The notes beneath the pieces were generated by a model. The model saw only the letters and a program-made list of their open reading frames with translations. It was not told where the DNA came from and did not search any database. Below are positions 1-11,200 of a stretch of 64,000 nt of DNA, piece after piece. The stretch covers positions 11,922,718 through 11,986,717 of the forward strand of contig JABAKD010000022.1 in assembly GCA_012845835.1 (NCBI GenBank), given 5' to 3'. The stretch comes from Undaria pinnatifida (lineage: Eukaryota; Sar; Phaeophyceae; Laminariales; Alariaceae). Position numbers and translations under genes: made by a program. Positions within the stretch are counted from its first letter, which is position 1. Every line of letters starts with the position of its first letter.

Positions 1-1347
1 GCAAAAATTTGCAAGTGTATACTGTGTTAAGGGTAATAGACTCTTTAGACGGCATGTATTGAGTCAACGTTGGACCACTGACTGTAGGCAAAGAAAGGGT
101 TTGAACCAATCATTGCCTACTACCCGAACTAAGCCTACGTATATATCGAAACCTCACGTTGTGATTTCACGCGCGCAGACTCGTGTCCTGCCGTCGACGC
201 CATTTGTTACAAGGTATTGGAGGGGGTATTATTAGTAGTTACTCCGGCGGTTGACTACTGACTGAAGGTTATTAACCAATTGCCGCCTGTAGACACAACA
301 GCGGTGTATCATTTTTTTTGCTAGTATATAGCACAAACGTTCATTCAGATCGAGCCAGCATTTTTTCGCTAATAATGCAAATGTTTCAGATCGAGCTAAA
401 GTAAGAGGAGTACACCACGCCTGGCTCCGCTTCTGAATACTGGCGATTGCGCTGTGGTCCGTGCAGGACAACTTATCCTGCAATAATTAACGTCGCGGTC
501 CATAACTCTTGAAATACGACGAATAGGGCACAACTATAGTGCTACCATGATCGTCGTGGTCTCCAGGGTCGAGCGAGCAAATAAATAAGTGTTGCTGACA
601 GTTTTGTTTTTGTTTTTCGGGCCGCCTGCATTAAAATCAAGTAACTCACAACTTGTCGAGGGCCAAGATCAGCTACAACATTCCACGAAGCCATTATTAC
701 AATACCTCTCAAACTTTCCACTTGTTATCGTATTTAAAAAACGAAATCCTACGTTACATCTCTAGAATTTTCGAGAGGAATCGTTTTACACCCTGTTTTT
801 TTTAGGTTGTTGTGTGGGTGGGTTTCACGTCAGATTGGACGGGGGTACGGTGTCATGCCACGACAACACGGTTTTTGGCCTCTTTCTTCGTCGTTCTTTT
901 TTTTTTTTCTTCCCAAACGGAAAAAATGTTGTGCATGCGGCTCGCGAACTGTAAAACCCTGTCGACATCCATCCCCGCCCTCAAACATAGCTTCTGAAAA
1001 GAGCACGCGTAAAAATGCCATTGGAAGAATCCGGGTTTCAGGTTCATTATTGGTCGCCATCAAAGGGCAAAAAAAAAAAAAAACAGAGAAATGAAAAAAA
1101 AGCTCATCTCCACCAAGGGCGCGCAAAGAAAGTTACCCGGCAACCCAGAGGGCCAAATACGAAGTTTTTTTTTTTTCGTCGTGGTCATTTCTTGGCTTTT
1201 TTTTCTCTCAATTTTGGTCTTAATGCCAATGAATGCTTGCTGCGTGCTTGGGTTCACTACACGCGTAGACGTTCTACATACCCCGATAGATATAGGTTGG
1301 GATAATACATACCAATAGATAAGTTGAGATACATAGGCAGGAGAGTC
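1..1347. other. Non-coding stretch, no gene recognised
   Basis: No reading frame here looks like a protein. The stretch has several homopolymer T and A runs (for example near 893-912, 1069-1082 and 1165-1175). No inverted or tandem repeat shared with the rest of the window was recognised. Confidence 0.5.
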
Positions 1348-1586
1348 GTCCTAGGCGGTAGCCCCCCCAACGTTTCTTTTTGACGAAATCGGCGGTTTCA
1401 AAACCAGCTCTTCCGGTCGTATCTCCTGAAATGCGGTGTCCCTCGACACCCTCCCCCGACGTCGTCGATCGATAGACGTTTGCACGCAAGAAAAGTTGTG
1501 GATACTTTAGTCTCAATAGCATCCTTTCCTTGTGTCGAGCAGCCATGAAGCATTTGTTGAAGAAGATCGGGGGGCTATCGTAAAAC
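1348..1586 (-). mobile_element. MITE family A, copy 1 (reverse orientation)
   Basis: A roughly 240-bp element whose ends are inverted repeats of the form CTACGGTAGCCCCCC. The same element occurs in the opposite orientation near 3465, 6281 and 7909. Internal landmarks shared by all copies are a segment resembling GCTCGACACGAGGAAGGA, a segment resembling CAGGAGATACGACCGGGAG, and a subterminal GATTTCGTCAAAG block that is itself inverted between the two ends. It has no coding capacity, so it is a non-autonomous inverted-repeat element; the superfamily was not determined. Confidence 0.7.
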
Positions 1587-3221
1587 CAGTCAGGAGTGTA
1601 GTAGTCTATGATGGGCTGGCGACGCCTGCCTGTGTGGCCAAGTGCGATGCAAGCATGGAGACAACTCCCCCGCACAAGCTGCCTCAAAACCAAAAACGAA
1701 GATCTTGCTTCCTCAAGCGTTTGTTTTTTTGCTTCTTGATGTGCTCGCGCTTCTCAATGCTTCTGCGACTTGTAGTCTACCCCAACCTTGGTCGATCGTC
1801 CGAGGTGTGACTCGTCTGAGTGTGACTCCTCCGACTCCTCTGAGAATCCCCCCTTTTGACTCTGAGGCCTTACGGCGTGCTAAGTACACGGGGGCTCGGA
1901 CACCCTTACCCGTCCGCTGTGAGACGCTTTCGCCGTTCTACTGGGGTTCTAAAAGCCTTACGCTTGCCATTTCGCAGCCTCTTCGCCAGTCGCCGCCTTT
2001 TCTGCCTCGCTCACGTCAGCGCTGTCTTTCACTCTCACGAGTGTTGGCATCTGTTTTGCTCAGAGCCAACGAAGTGGCATGCCTCCCTTCTACGTGGCGG
2101 GACATACATGGAGTACTCCCACACCCACTCTCTACAGAGTTTGTTGTTAAATAGGCACTTCAGGGTTACGTTGGTTGGTGCAGGGTGTAAATGGCGTTCT
2201 CTTCGGCGTCGCGTTCAGGCCTAAAGCAATTACTCTTTTTCGCGAATCCCACTTGGCCGGGAGGGGACAGGTGGGATGTTTCTGAGTTTACAGCTTTCCC
2301 GGTATTGGGTCTTATCACACCCACATCTTGGCCTTGCCCTCCTCCTTTCCTGAACCGTCGCCGGAAGTCGTGCCGGCGACAGCAAATTATCTCCGAGCCA
2401 TATGTTCGATTTCCGCATACGTCTAGCCAAGCCGTCTTATCGAAGGGGGTCGGTGTAAGAGGTTTCCCCCCCTCCCCACGGAGACTATGCTCATCGTGAC
2501 AACTCTCTCTCTCTCTTCTGCGGTACGCAGGGCGTCGCAGTTCGTGATCACGTCGGCCTCAGGGTTACGTGGATTGCGGTAACTTCCCCCACCTGAACTG
2601 TGCCCCCTTAATCATACAGGATTTAGTATAAGATATTTATCTAGGAAATTGCGTGATAGGGTTGTTTTATATAGAAAATTGGGTGGTATTTTTGGGGTGG
2701 GGGGTGGGGGGCTCATACCCCCCCCCCCCCTGAGAGGCCCAAAATAAAGATTCGGGGGTGAGGTGTCGGGGGGAAAAAAATGGTGCGCCCTTGTCTCCTC
2801 CATCACGTTGGCGAGGGGAGGGCCTTAACATGAGTGTTTGTTTGTTGTCAGCATTTTTAATGTTACTTTGAGTTCAACAAGAGAACGCTTATTATCATTT
2901 TAGAAGAAAAAAAATGAAAAAAAAACGTCAGCTGTAAGTGAGTACGACCGACATGGGTGGTTGAATCTCAAATTTGCAAGCTGGCTGCATCTTGAACAAC
3001 GAGGACATTCATTCGTTGAGGTAACGAGAACGCTTACATTATTCACTCGAGTTTAACGGGAATGCTTTGCTCACTGGGCGGAGTAAACGTTGAGCACGCC
3101 CCAGGCGATCCAGCACCTCAGGATTTTATCTTGCCGGCGGGGAGAGGTGTGCAGCACCAAGTATTTCAGATCGAGATGCTTTCATACACACTGGAATCAA
3201 GTAACTGTTGTTTGGTATTGC
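1587..3221. other. Non-coding stretch with a dispersed-repeat fragment
   Basis: No coding signal was recognised. It contains G- and C-homopolymers near 2690-2735. At about 2920-2995 there is a fragment of the GTCAGCTGTGAGTACGACCG repeat that recurs at 28.6-29.0 kb. Confidence 0.4.
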
Positions 3222-3345
3222 GCCCTGGGAGCCTAACATGGCGTAAGATTTGGGATACGGCTGGATACAAAAGGGTTTCACATGCCTTTGAAAGGCATGT
3301 GCGTATAGGAAAAAGGGGATGATGCTTTTGCCTCCAGGAATTTTG
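3222..3345 (+). repeat. Dispersed repeat R1, copy 1
   Basis: About 125 bp beginning GGGAGCCTAACATGGCGTAA and ending in AAAAAGGGGATGATGCTTTT. It holds a short palindrome built on CACATGCCTTT/AAAGGCATGTG. Near-identical copies lie at 5475-5600 (same strand) and 58725-58862 (opposite strand). No protein is encoded. Confidence 0.75.
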
Positions 3346-3464
3346 CACGTGGTCAGTTCGTCCGTGGCGTGTGTGGACAGCCCGCTAGTCTCATTATATA
3401 ACCTTGAGAACGCTTACTTGTTACTTGCGTTCCACGAGAACTCGCCCGAGAAACGAGAACGGCG

Positions 3465-3712
3465 ACTGATTCTACGAGACCCCACCCCAAAAAAAACAGC
3501 GGTTTTCTTCAACGAACGTTTCATGCCTGCTCGACACGAGGAAGCATGCCATGAGAAACACATCTCCAGGAAGTACCTTGTTTACAAAGGACTACCGAAC
3601 GATGAAGTCGGGGAGGCACGGGGGACAATATTTCGGGAGACACGGCCGGGGGGGCTGGTCTCAACACCAGCAATTTCGTCCAAGAAGAGTTGGGAGGGCT
3701 ACCGAAGAACGG
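3465..3712 (+). mobile_element. MITE family A, copy 2
   Basis: Forward copy of the family also found at 1348, 6281 and 7909. It runs from GATTCTACGAGACCCCACC to GGGAGGGCTACCGAAGAACG, which are inverted-repeat ends. The internal landmark segments are in the same order as in the other copies. Confidence 0.7.
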
Positions 3713-3904
3713 CCCAACGCCGCGTGTTCACTCGAGCAAAGACAACGCTTGTTCACTTTAAACAGTGGCAAGAACGCTGATGCAGCACTGGAGTATCGAG
3801 AACGCGTATTCACGCGAATACCGAGCATGCTTGTTCACCACTTTTTGTATATTGGAGCGGGTTCATTTCTGCAACAGAAAAAAAAAAGGCTAAACTTAAC
3901 GCTC

Positions 3905-4004
3905 AAACACATTTAGCTCTGCACTCCCGATATGGCGACGACACACTGGGAATTAGACTAGGAAAAATAATATAGGAGCTGGAATAGGATTTTAAGGAAC
4001 GGAA
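3905..4004 (+). repeat. Dispersed repeat R2, copy 1
   Basis: About 100 bp containing GCACTCCCGATATGGCGACG, an ACTGGGAATTAGACTAGG segment and GGAGCTGGAATAGG. The same order of motifs recurs at about 36696-36775 inside intron 2 of the carboxypeptidase gene. Confidence 0.55.
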
Positions 4005-4244
4005 AACCCAGAAAACCGCGACCAAACTAACCGAGAGAGGAGGGCGCGGCGGTGCGGCGTCTTCTTTTACAACACACCGTTTGATGTGACCACGCAGCGC
4101 AGCGTGTGGGTGTAGTGGCGGGCTGTGCGCTTCTCGCACAGCTCCTACCACCGCTGTAAAACTACTGCCGGCCACCTCTGACTAGAAGCCGAAAGATCGA
4201 TGTCAGGCGTGTAGACAAATGCTACGTAAAGCATATAGAGGTGC

Positions 4245-4440
4245 GACGCATGCTTCGGCGAAGGTGCGCCGAAGCATGCCACACGATAGAGAGGTGCACT
4301 GGCTCTCTTTTGTCTTCTGAGAGGGTGATGGCTTGATAAAACAATGTTTGGTTGGTATATATATGTATTCCTCACCCAAAAACCGATTTTAAGCAACCTG
4401 AAGGTGCAATCTGACGAAACAAGAGCCGTGTGTCCTACAC
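4245..4440 (-). repeat. Dispersed repeat R6, copy in reverse orientation
   Basis: The reverse complement of this segment aligns with 13150-13340. Shared motifs are GATTGCACCT, ATACCAACC...CATTGTTTTA, CACCCTC(T)CAGAAG, GAGCC(A/G)GTGCACCTC and ATCGTGT(A/G)GCATG. A GCATGCTTCGGCG palindrome sits near 4247-4278. There is no coding capacity. Confidence 0.6.
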
Positions 4441-4478
4441 GAAGTAGGTATGTAAAACACCACGATTGTGCGAAAAAA

Positions 4479-5137
4479 CGCGTTCTACACGATAGAGGTA
4501 TACCGTTTCTTAGCTGTTTTTTTTTTTTCTGAACGACGGAACTCCTTAATGTGATAAGGAGAGTGTTATAAGGCTTAGTTTGGGTAAGCTATTGGTTAAC
4601 CAGTTGCAAGTGGTCAAACGGACTAATACCCCACTAAATTCCTTAACAAATGGCGTCGTCGGCAGGACCATGGGTTTTTGGGTCGTGGGTTCGATCCCCA
4701 CCATCCACAATAATAAACTTTTCAGATTTTCCCCATGTCGAACTTGAAACATACTCTCCCTGGTATCCCCAGGAAATGAAACGGCTTGGATGTTGACAGA
4801 GGTCCGCCGTATATCTGGCCGACCTGCTATCCCGCCGTTTCAGGGGGGGAGAGTGTGATAAGGCTTAGTTTGGGTAAGCTATTGGTTAACCTTTTGCAAG
4901 TGGTCAAACGGACTAATACCCTACTAATTCCTTAACATTAACCCTTTTTTTTGCGTGATTCTCGTCGTGTACCACGGTGGTCATGGGGGTTTTCATCCTC
5001 TACGTATGACAGCAGTTTCATATGCTCCTTAACAAAATCAGTTTTTGGGAGAGGGTGCTCTTGAGCTCCCAAAATTAAGGGACCTCTCAGAAAAAAAAAA
5101 TGCTCATCTCTCTACCGCTCCAACCGTTGCACGTGTC
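4479..5137 (+). mobile_element. MITE family B, interrupted by a miniature LTR element
   Basis: The left part (4479-4549) starts with a form of the family-B inverted repeat CGCGTGCTACGATAGAGGT and runs to ...GGAACTCCTTAA. The right part (4938-5137) resumes with TTAACCC, a run of T, GCGTGATTCTCGTCGTGTAC and CTTGAGCTCCCAAA. Intact copies at 12711 and 21247 are continuous across this point. The intervening 4550-4937 is a separate LTR-type element, so this is a nested insertion. The right terminal repeat is degenerate. Confidence 0.7.
4550..4937 (+). mobile_element. Miniature LTR retroelement (TRIM-like), copy 1
   Basis: Direct terminal repeats lie at 4564-4648 (85 bp) and 4854-4937 (84 bp). Each starts TGT(T/G)ATAAGGCTTAG and ends CCTTAACA, the TG...CA form of LTRs. 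A 14-bp partial duplication of the LTR start (4550-4563) precedes the first LTR. TTAA flanks both outer edges (4546-4549 and 4938-4941), giving a 4-bp target duplication. Two bases after the 5' LTR is TGGCGTCGTCGGCAGG, a plausible tRNA primer-binding site because it begins TGG. A purine tract, AGGGGGGGAGAG, ends right at the 3' LTR. The internal part is about 205 bp and non-coding. Confidence 0.8.
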
Positions 5138-5169
5138 GAATGAAATTAATCACGTGTGCGACGATACTG

Positions 5170-5290
5170 GAACGTTGCGTGCTACGATATAGAGGGTGTG
5201 CACACCACTTTTTTTTTACTTTTTTTCTTGTTTCTGAACGACGGGAGCTCCTTATGAACCCAAAATCGTCAGGAATATTTCAAGCATCAA
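5170..5290 (+). repeat. MITE family B fragment
   Basis: Begins TGCGTGCTACGATATAGAGG and continues through ACGGGAGCTCCTTATGAACC and CAAAATCGTC, matching the left half of family B. The right half is replaced by T-rich sequence without a recognisable terminal repeat. Confidence 0.55.
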
Positions 5291-5474
5291 TATTTTTTTC
5301 ACAGTTCTTTTTTTTCTTCTTTTTCTTTTTAATATATATTTTTCGTCGTATCACACACATATATAGCCCCCGACGGGATTATTTTTTCTTGTCGTCGCGT
5401 ATGATATTTTAGAGGTTACACTTGTTGGACCCAAAAAAGTCCCTGACCTTCTGATTGTGACATGGTATTATTCC

Positions 5475-5600
5475 CCTGGGAGCCTAACAAGGCGTAATAT
5501 ATGGGATACGGCTGGATATGAATGGGTTTCACATGTGCCTTTGAAGGCATGTGCGTATAGGAAAAAGGGGATGATGCTTTTTTTGCCTCGCGAAACTGAA
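5475..5600 (+). repeat. Dispersed repeat R1, copy 2
   Basis: Starts GGGAGCCTAACAAGGCGTAA and keeps GGGATACGGCTGGATA and GGCATGTGCGTATAGGAAAA. It matches the copies at 3222 and 58725. Confidence 0.75.
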
Positions 5601-5749
5601 CGCTATTCCGTTCGTCCGTGGCGCGCGTGTTGGAGAACTAAGACAAAATCTTAAATCTAGTACAAGCGAAGTGACCAAAACGAGGAACCTGCCTAGCTAG
5701 TAGAGAAACTTGTAAAGGGTGGCCTGCGTCTGCAACAGCCCCTTTAGAT

Positions 5750-5850
5750 ATTATTTTATAAAAATACTTTAAGGACGTCAGCTGTGAGTTCGACGTCTTT
5801 TAGAGAGTGTCCCTAAAACTTTGTCATACATGGCGTCGTCAGCAGGACAA
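5750..5850 (-). repeat. Repeat R3 end plus primer-binding-site remnant
   Basis: The reverse complement of 5750-5795 reads like the conserved block ACTCACAGCTGACGTCCTTA...TTTATAAAATA that also occurs at 23866-23905 and 30405-30452. At 5831-5850 there is TGGCGTCGTCAGCAGGACA, almost the primer-binding segment of the miniature LTR element, without nearby LTRs. Confidence 0.45.
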
Positions 5851-5954
5851 CAATTTCCTGGCCTTCTGATTGGTTGAGCTCCTTCACAGTGAGGAACGAA
5901 CGCTCTTAGTCTGAAAAAAAATACGGGCATGATTTGATCGACGACCTCTAGGGC

Positions 5955-6060
5955 ATAGACGCTCGGTCGGGTTGCGCGAACTCGAATGCCTTCGACCCTT
6001 AGCCATTTTTCGGGGGGAGATATTCTTGGAGCTCCTCGCATGTTTGAAGCTCAGGAACTT
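5955..6060 (+). repeat. Repeat R4, copy 1
   Basis: The block GGTCGGGTTGCGCGAACTCG, AATGCCTTCGA and GGGGGGAGATATT..GAGCTCCTC recurs at 7028-7110, 7100-7175 and 7505-7592. A partial copy lies near 56380-56470. No coding capacity. Confidence 0.55.
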
Positions 6061-6280
6061 TTTGCTGGGGGGGACCCCTAGACCGTGAGATGGCTCGATA
6101 GGGTGCACTATCTCTTTCCCCTGCTCCCCCCCCCCCCTTCCCCCCAAAAAATCAGTTTAACTTGCCCTAGAGGTGGGTGTATAGAGGTCCCCAGTTGAGG
6201 ATACTCAGAAAAAGAATGGTGCACGTGTACCGTGCCATGCCCCTAGACCTTCAAAGGGTTAAGGAACGCCGCCATTGACT

Positions 6281-6550
6281 GATTCTTGCTAAGATAGCCC
6301 CCCCCCCACGCCAAACCAGCGATTTTCTTTTAACGAACTCGTTTCGTGGCTGCTCGACACGAGGAAGGACACGATTGAAAACAAAGTATCCATATATATG
6401 TTCTCTTGTTTGTGTGCAAAGGCCTATCGATCGATGACGTAGGGGAGGGTGTCGAGGGACACCGTACTCCAGGAGATACGACCGGGAGTTGGTTTTGAAA
6501 CCGATGATTTCGTTAAATTAAAGAGGAGTTGGGGGGGCTGCCGTAGTAAG
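6281..6550 (+). mobile_element. MITE family A, copy 3
   Basis: Runs from GATTCTTGCTAAGATAGCCC to GGGGGGGCTGCCGTAGTAAG. It keeps all internal family landmarks, including GGCTGCTCGACACGAGGAAG and GGAGATACGACCGGGAG. Confidence 0.7.
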
Positions 6551-6589
6551 ACTCGAAGAGCATGCTATAAAAAAAATCCTCCACCACAT

Positions 6590-6735
6590 GTATTTTCTTG
6601 TTTGCGAAGGGCTATGGGGTGGCAATGGGGCACCGTGTTTCAGGAGATTCGGCCAGGGGAGCTGGTTTCAAAAACGCCGATTTCGTTAAAGAAAACTTGG
6701 GGGGGGGGGGGCTACCGTAGAACAACTCTCCATTA
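6590..6735 (+). repeat. MITE family A, 5'-truncated copy
   Basis: Only the right part of the family is present: GCACCGTGTTTCAGGAGATT, GAGCTGGTTTCAAAAACGCC and the end GGGGGGGCTACCGTAGAAC. It lies just downstream of copy 3. Confidence 0.65.
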
Positions 6736-7027
6736 TGAAACATTTTCGCCACAAAGTGGGTAGACTATACCCCCCCCTCTATATCGCATTGACAGCACAA
6801 GTCGCTGTAGACCTAGATTGCTATTTTTTTGGAGAAATTTTTTTTTTGGTCATCCTGCACGCGTTTGTAGACGTTGCATTTTTTGAGTTACTCGAAAGGT
6901 ATCCGTGACCGGTTTGAGCTCTCTTCGAAAACGTGAGGACTCACGGCGGTTATAAGTCTGGTGATTTTAACGAGCGCGTGCTTGTTTTTGGAGTATACCA
7001 TTATAGCGCATAGAGAGAGGTAAGTAT

Positions 7028-7592
7028 TGGTCGGATTGCGCGCACCAACGAATGCCTTCGAAGTAATGTTTCGGGGGGCGAGATATATTGAGCTCCTCAT
7101 TGTTGGTCGGATTCGGATAGCGCGAACGACTGCCGCCTTCGAAGTCATGTTTTGGGTGACATATTGAGCTCCTCATGTCACACGAGCTCTACCGCGCCGT
7201 GGAACTCCTCCCGTGTATCCTTACACTATTAGACTATAGCTCTTTATCAGTATACCGGTCGTCGAAGTTTCTAAAATCTCTTCGTGATTTTTAGGCTCAA
7301 ATTTCTTGTCGGGGTGATCTTTTTTTGTTGAGAGAGCCCGCATAGTGTTCATAAACAGCAGGGGTTGCAGTTGTATGATTGGGCCAAAAAGTCCCTGGGT
7401 GTGATTGAGCTCCTCATGTGAGGAGCTGCCGGTTAATAATGCAGTAATTTCACGAGAGTGCATACATTTATTTTGCTCTATATCAAAAGGGGCATCTAGA
7501 AGCTTGGTGTCGGGCTGTGCGAGCGAATGCCTTCGATTTTTTTTTGTTCGAGAGTGAGATATCGAGTTCCTCATTCATGTGAAGAGCTCAGG
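7028..7592 (+). repeat. Repeat R4, three further copies
   Basis: Two adjacent copies (7028-7110 and 7100-7175) and a third at 7505-7592 share GCGCGAACGAATGCCTTCGA followed by a G-rich GAGATAT..GAGCTCCTCAT block. Between them (about 7180-7500) nothing is recognised. Confidence 0.5.
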
Positions 7593-7908
7593 GACTTTCT
7601 GCTGCAACTCTACCCTACCGATGGATGGCTCAAACATCCATACTTCGGAAAGTTAATCGACCACATACCTTAACTCTGTAGCCCGCGTTGCTCCATGGAT
7701 GTGGTCGATGATGCAGAAACGAATCGCCATAAACAAGTATATGTTTCCTCGGGAGCCTTTTCCCTGTAAAACCCCAAAACAAAGACGGTAAAAAAAAAAG
7801 GGACCACTTCCCACCCACAGAGCTCTCGGAGAGCATTTTTGCTTTTACTTTTGTGGGGTCGATGCTGCTGCAATCAAGATCTCGAGCCTCTTTTGTTGTT
7901 GTTTTCGA
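7593..7908. other. Non-coding stretch, nothing recognised
   Basis: No convincing coding sequence and no repeat shared with other parts of the window. Short frames on the minus strand lack splice context and protein-like composition. Confidence 0.4.
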
Positions 7909-8163
7909 CTGATTCTACGATAGCTCCCCCCAAAGCCAGCGATATTCTTCAACAAACGTATCACGGCTGCTCGTCACAAGAAAGGACACTATTGAAAAAA
8001 ACGTATATCCATATATTTTCCTGTGTGCACAACAAGAAACTCTATCGATCGATGACGTCGGGGTGTCGAGAGATACCGCATTTCAGGAGATACAACCGGG
8101 AGCTGGTTTTGAAACCGGCGATTTCGTTGAAGAAACGTCGGGCGGGGTTACCATAGAACGACT
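7909..8163 (+). mobile_element. MITE family A, copy 4
   Basis: Best preserved forward copy. It runs from CTGATTCTACGATAGCTCCC to GGCGGGGTTACCATAGAACG, with the inverted subterminal block (GCGATATTCTTCAACAAACG near the left end, the reverse complement of GATTTCGTTGAAGAAACG near the right end). Confidence 0.7.
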
Positions 8164-8754
8164 CTTTCGTCAATTTTTTCGCATCTCAAGTCCTAAGGTG
8201 GTAACCGACCATTTCCTAAACCTGCAGCGGCCGCGTCGCTTCGTGTGGGTCATAACTGTAAGCACACCAAAATAACACGAAGAAGGGCGGCCTGTCGCTT
8301 CGTCGCTGGGCGGATACCTGCACCTACTACTGCTTCGCTCGCCCAGCCCACTCGTTACCACCCCCCGCGCATCCAAAAGGGCCTACACCTATCTGAGCGA
8401 GCCCCCAACTAGTGATGATCGACACCATCCAGATGCCAGGCACCCTTTTAAAAGATCGTGGAACAACAACCCTAAAATCTTCCGTCACAAGCGGCGGGTA
8501 ACGTCGCATGCGGTCCCCTAGGCGGCGTAATATTTTCGTATTTTTCGTCAATTTTTCATTTTGCCCTACAAGAGGGTGAAATGCTGCAAAAATCATCACT
8601 GTTTTCGTCAATTTTCCGCTTCCCCCCCCCGAAATCCCACAAGAAGGGAGGGTCAAGCTTCTTTTAATAATATAATATAGCGTCGGCCTGCCAAAGAGTG
8701 GGGGACTCGCATCGAACACTCCAGATGCATCCCCATCACGCCACATTTACAAGC
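8164..8754. other. Non-coding stretch, nothing recognised
   Basis: GC-moderate sequence with no convincing reading frame, no splice-bounded exon and no repeat recognised elsewhere in the window. Confidence 0.4.
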
Positions 8755-8830
8755 ATCATATGATATCATATCACATATCACATGACATGATATCGTATGA
8801 TATACTATCGTATCATATCATATACATAGA
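8755..8830. repeat. Short palindromic AT-rich repeat
   Basis: Reiterations of GATATCATATCA and its reverse complement, giving many overlapping self-complementary stretches able to fold back on themselves. Confidence 0.6.
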
Positions 8831-9179
8831 ACCAACAACTGTTCTCGCCTTTCCCGATATGTACCGACGAAGTATTATACAAATCTATGATACGTATTTA
8901 CGTATATATATTTCGTATCCAGCAAAACCTGCAAGTACATGTGTATGATACGATACGAAACCAAAAAAAAGAAGAAAAGTACACCAAAGAAAGCAACTAC
9001 AAACGCAAACCCACGCGACTAATATCTTATATATCGTAATATAACAGCTGTAAAATAAAGCAACGTACACGGACAGCGGCGGATGCTTTCGAGCAGGCTA
9101 TCGAACACACATACAACCATACAATGCAAGTAAACGAACAAGCCACATGCATGTGAAACGACGGCCAAGCCTGGACGTC

Positions 9180-9560
9180 CGCTCCAGGTACAAAAAAAGA
9201 CACAAAAATATAGAACAAAACACCAATTTAAACGTACAAAACAAGAATGCCAAAATACACAACAAAACATAAAAATACAAAAACAAAACAACAGAGCATG
9301 AAAACAAAACAACGTAAAACAAAACAAACAGAACAAAACAAAGTTTGCAGATCCGAGTATCAACCAGATTTGGTCGAACTCACGGCTGACGCAGTTCTTC
9401 GGTAAGCCACAAAAAAAAACGTTCCAAGCTATATTAATAAAACACGATACACAAAACCAACCCAAACCAACCCAAACCAGACCAAAGAAAAACAAACCAG
9501 ACCAATCTAAACCAAACCGGACCAACCAGTCTCGAAACCAAACGAAGCCAACTAAACAAA
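9180..9560. repeat. A-rich AAAAC-type low-complexity tract
   Basis: Plus-strand A/C bias made of degenerate AAAAC and AACCCAAACC units. A 208-residue open frame on the minus strand is a by-product of this composition (Phe/Cys/Leu-rich) and is not taken as a gene. Confidence 0.6.
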
Positions 9561-9664
9561 AAAATACACGAGCGAAAGCGGGCGCGGCATGCACAGAAAA
9601 CCCTCGTCCGTCGCTCGATGAAAGCTTAACCGACGTCTGCGTCAAGATATCTGTCGAAGTTTTC

Positions 9665-11200
9665 CAGGAGACCGCGGAATGATCCCTTGACTGACCGCTC
9701 CCCTACACTAGCACCAGTGTAATACCGCTGAATCAGGCCTTGACGCGCCCAAAACTAGTGATATGAAACCGCGGATTCACCTCGTAACCGGCCACCCCCA
9801 CGCGCAAACACTAGTATCTCCAGGCCAAAATAACGTTTTTAATAAAGAGACCGCGGTTTGACCCCTTGACTGACCCTTCCCCTACACTAATGATAGTATA
9901 TTTAGGCCAAAATGGTACCTAGGAGACGCGGTTTGACCCCGTGACAGACCGCTCCCCTACACTATCACCAGCATATTAAGGCCAGAAATAGTGCTAGGAG
10001 ACCGCGGTTTGACCCCTTGACTGACCGCTCCCCTACACTAACCCTAGCATATTAAGGCCCAAAGAGTGCTAGGGGACTGCGGTTAGACCCCTTGACTGAC
10101 CGCTCCCCTACACTAACAGTAGTATATTGAGGCCAACAGAGTGCTAGGAGACCGCGGTTTGACCTCTTGACTGACCGCACACCTACACAAACACCAGTAT
10201 ACGAAGGCCAAAAGAGAGCTAGCAGACCGAGGTTTGACCCCTCGACTGACCGAACCCCTAGGCAAACATTAGCACATAAAGACCGACACAGTGCTGTCAA
10301 TTGACGACCGCGGTTTGATCCCTTGACGGACTGACCCTATACGAAACATGGTATATCAAGGCCAAACGAGTGCCAGGAGACCGCGGTTTGACCCCTTGAC
10401 TGACTGCCCCCTACACAAAACACAGCATATTAAGGCCAAATGTGTGCTAGCAGACCGCGGTTTGACCCCTTGACTGATCGCGCTCCAACACAAAACACTA
10501 CTGCATGAGGGCCAAAAGAGTGCTAGCAGGCTGAGGCTTGACCCTTTAACTGACCGAACCGCACATACACCAACATACTAAGGACAAAACAGTGCTTCTC
10601 GTAGGAGACCGCGGTTCGATTCCTTGACTGACTGCCCCTACACAAAACATAGCATATCAAGGCCAAAAGAGTAGCTAGAAGACCGCGGTTTGACCCCTTG
10701 ACGGACTGCGCTCCCACACGAAACACTACTATATGAGGGCCAAAAGAGTGCTAGCAGACTGAGGTTTGACCCTTTTGATTGACCGAACCCCACATACACT
10801 AATATAATAAGGACACAAGAGTGCTAGGATACCCCGTTTTGACCCCTTGACTGACTGCCCCTACACAAAACATAGTATATTAAGGCCCAAGGAGTGCCAG
10901 GCGACCGTTTGACCCCGTGACTGACCGCCCCCTAAACAAAAACTTGACGGACCGCCCCCTACACATACACTAATGTACTATTTTAAGGCCACAAGAGTGC
11001 TAGGAGACCGCGGTTTGACTCCTTGACTGACCGCTCCCCTACACTAACATTAGTATACTAAGGCCGATACCGACCTTGACGGGCCCAAAAAGACCGCTAG
11101 GAGACCGCGGTTTGACGCCTTGACCGACCGCCTCCTTCACTAACACTAGTATACTAAGGCACAAAGAGGCCCAAAGGCCCAAAGAGGCCTTGACGCGCCT
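9665..11200 (+). repeat. 75-bp satellite array, about 19 units
   Basis: Units of roughly 75 bp, each with AGACCGCGGTTTGACCCC, TTGACTGACCG, CCCTACAC, a TAGTATA/TAGCATA step and AAGGCCAAAAGAGTGCTAG. I count about 19 occurrences of the CCGCGG core or its variants between 9672 and 11105. Units vary by point changes and small indels. A related array with a 94-bp period lies at 15575-15900. Confidence 0.9.

Noticed and set aside
9019-9645. 208-codon minus-strand frame rich in Phe, Cys and Leu
   Set aside because: Explained by the AAAAC-type low-complexity tract. No signal, domain or splice context.
9665-11200. CRISPR-like regular repeats
   Set aside because: Repeat and spacer are not distinct: the whole 75-bp unit is similar from copy to copy. 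The context is eukaryotic, so it is a satellite.
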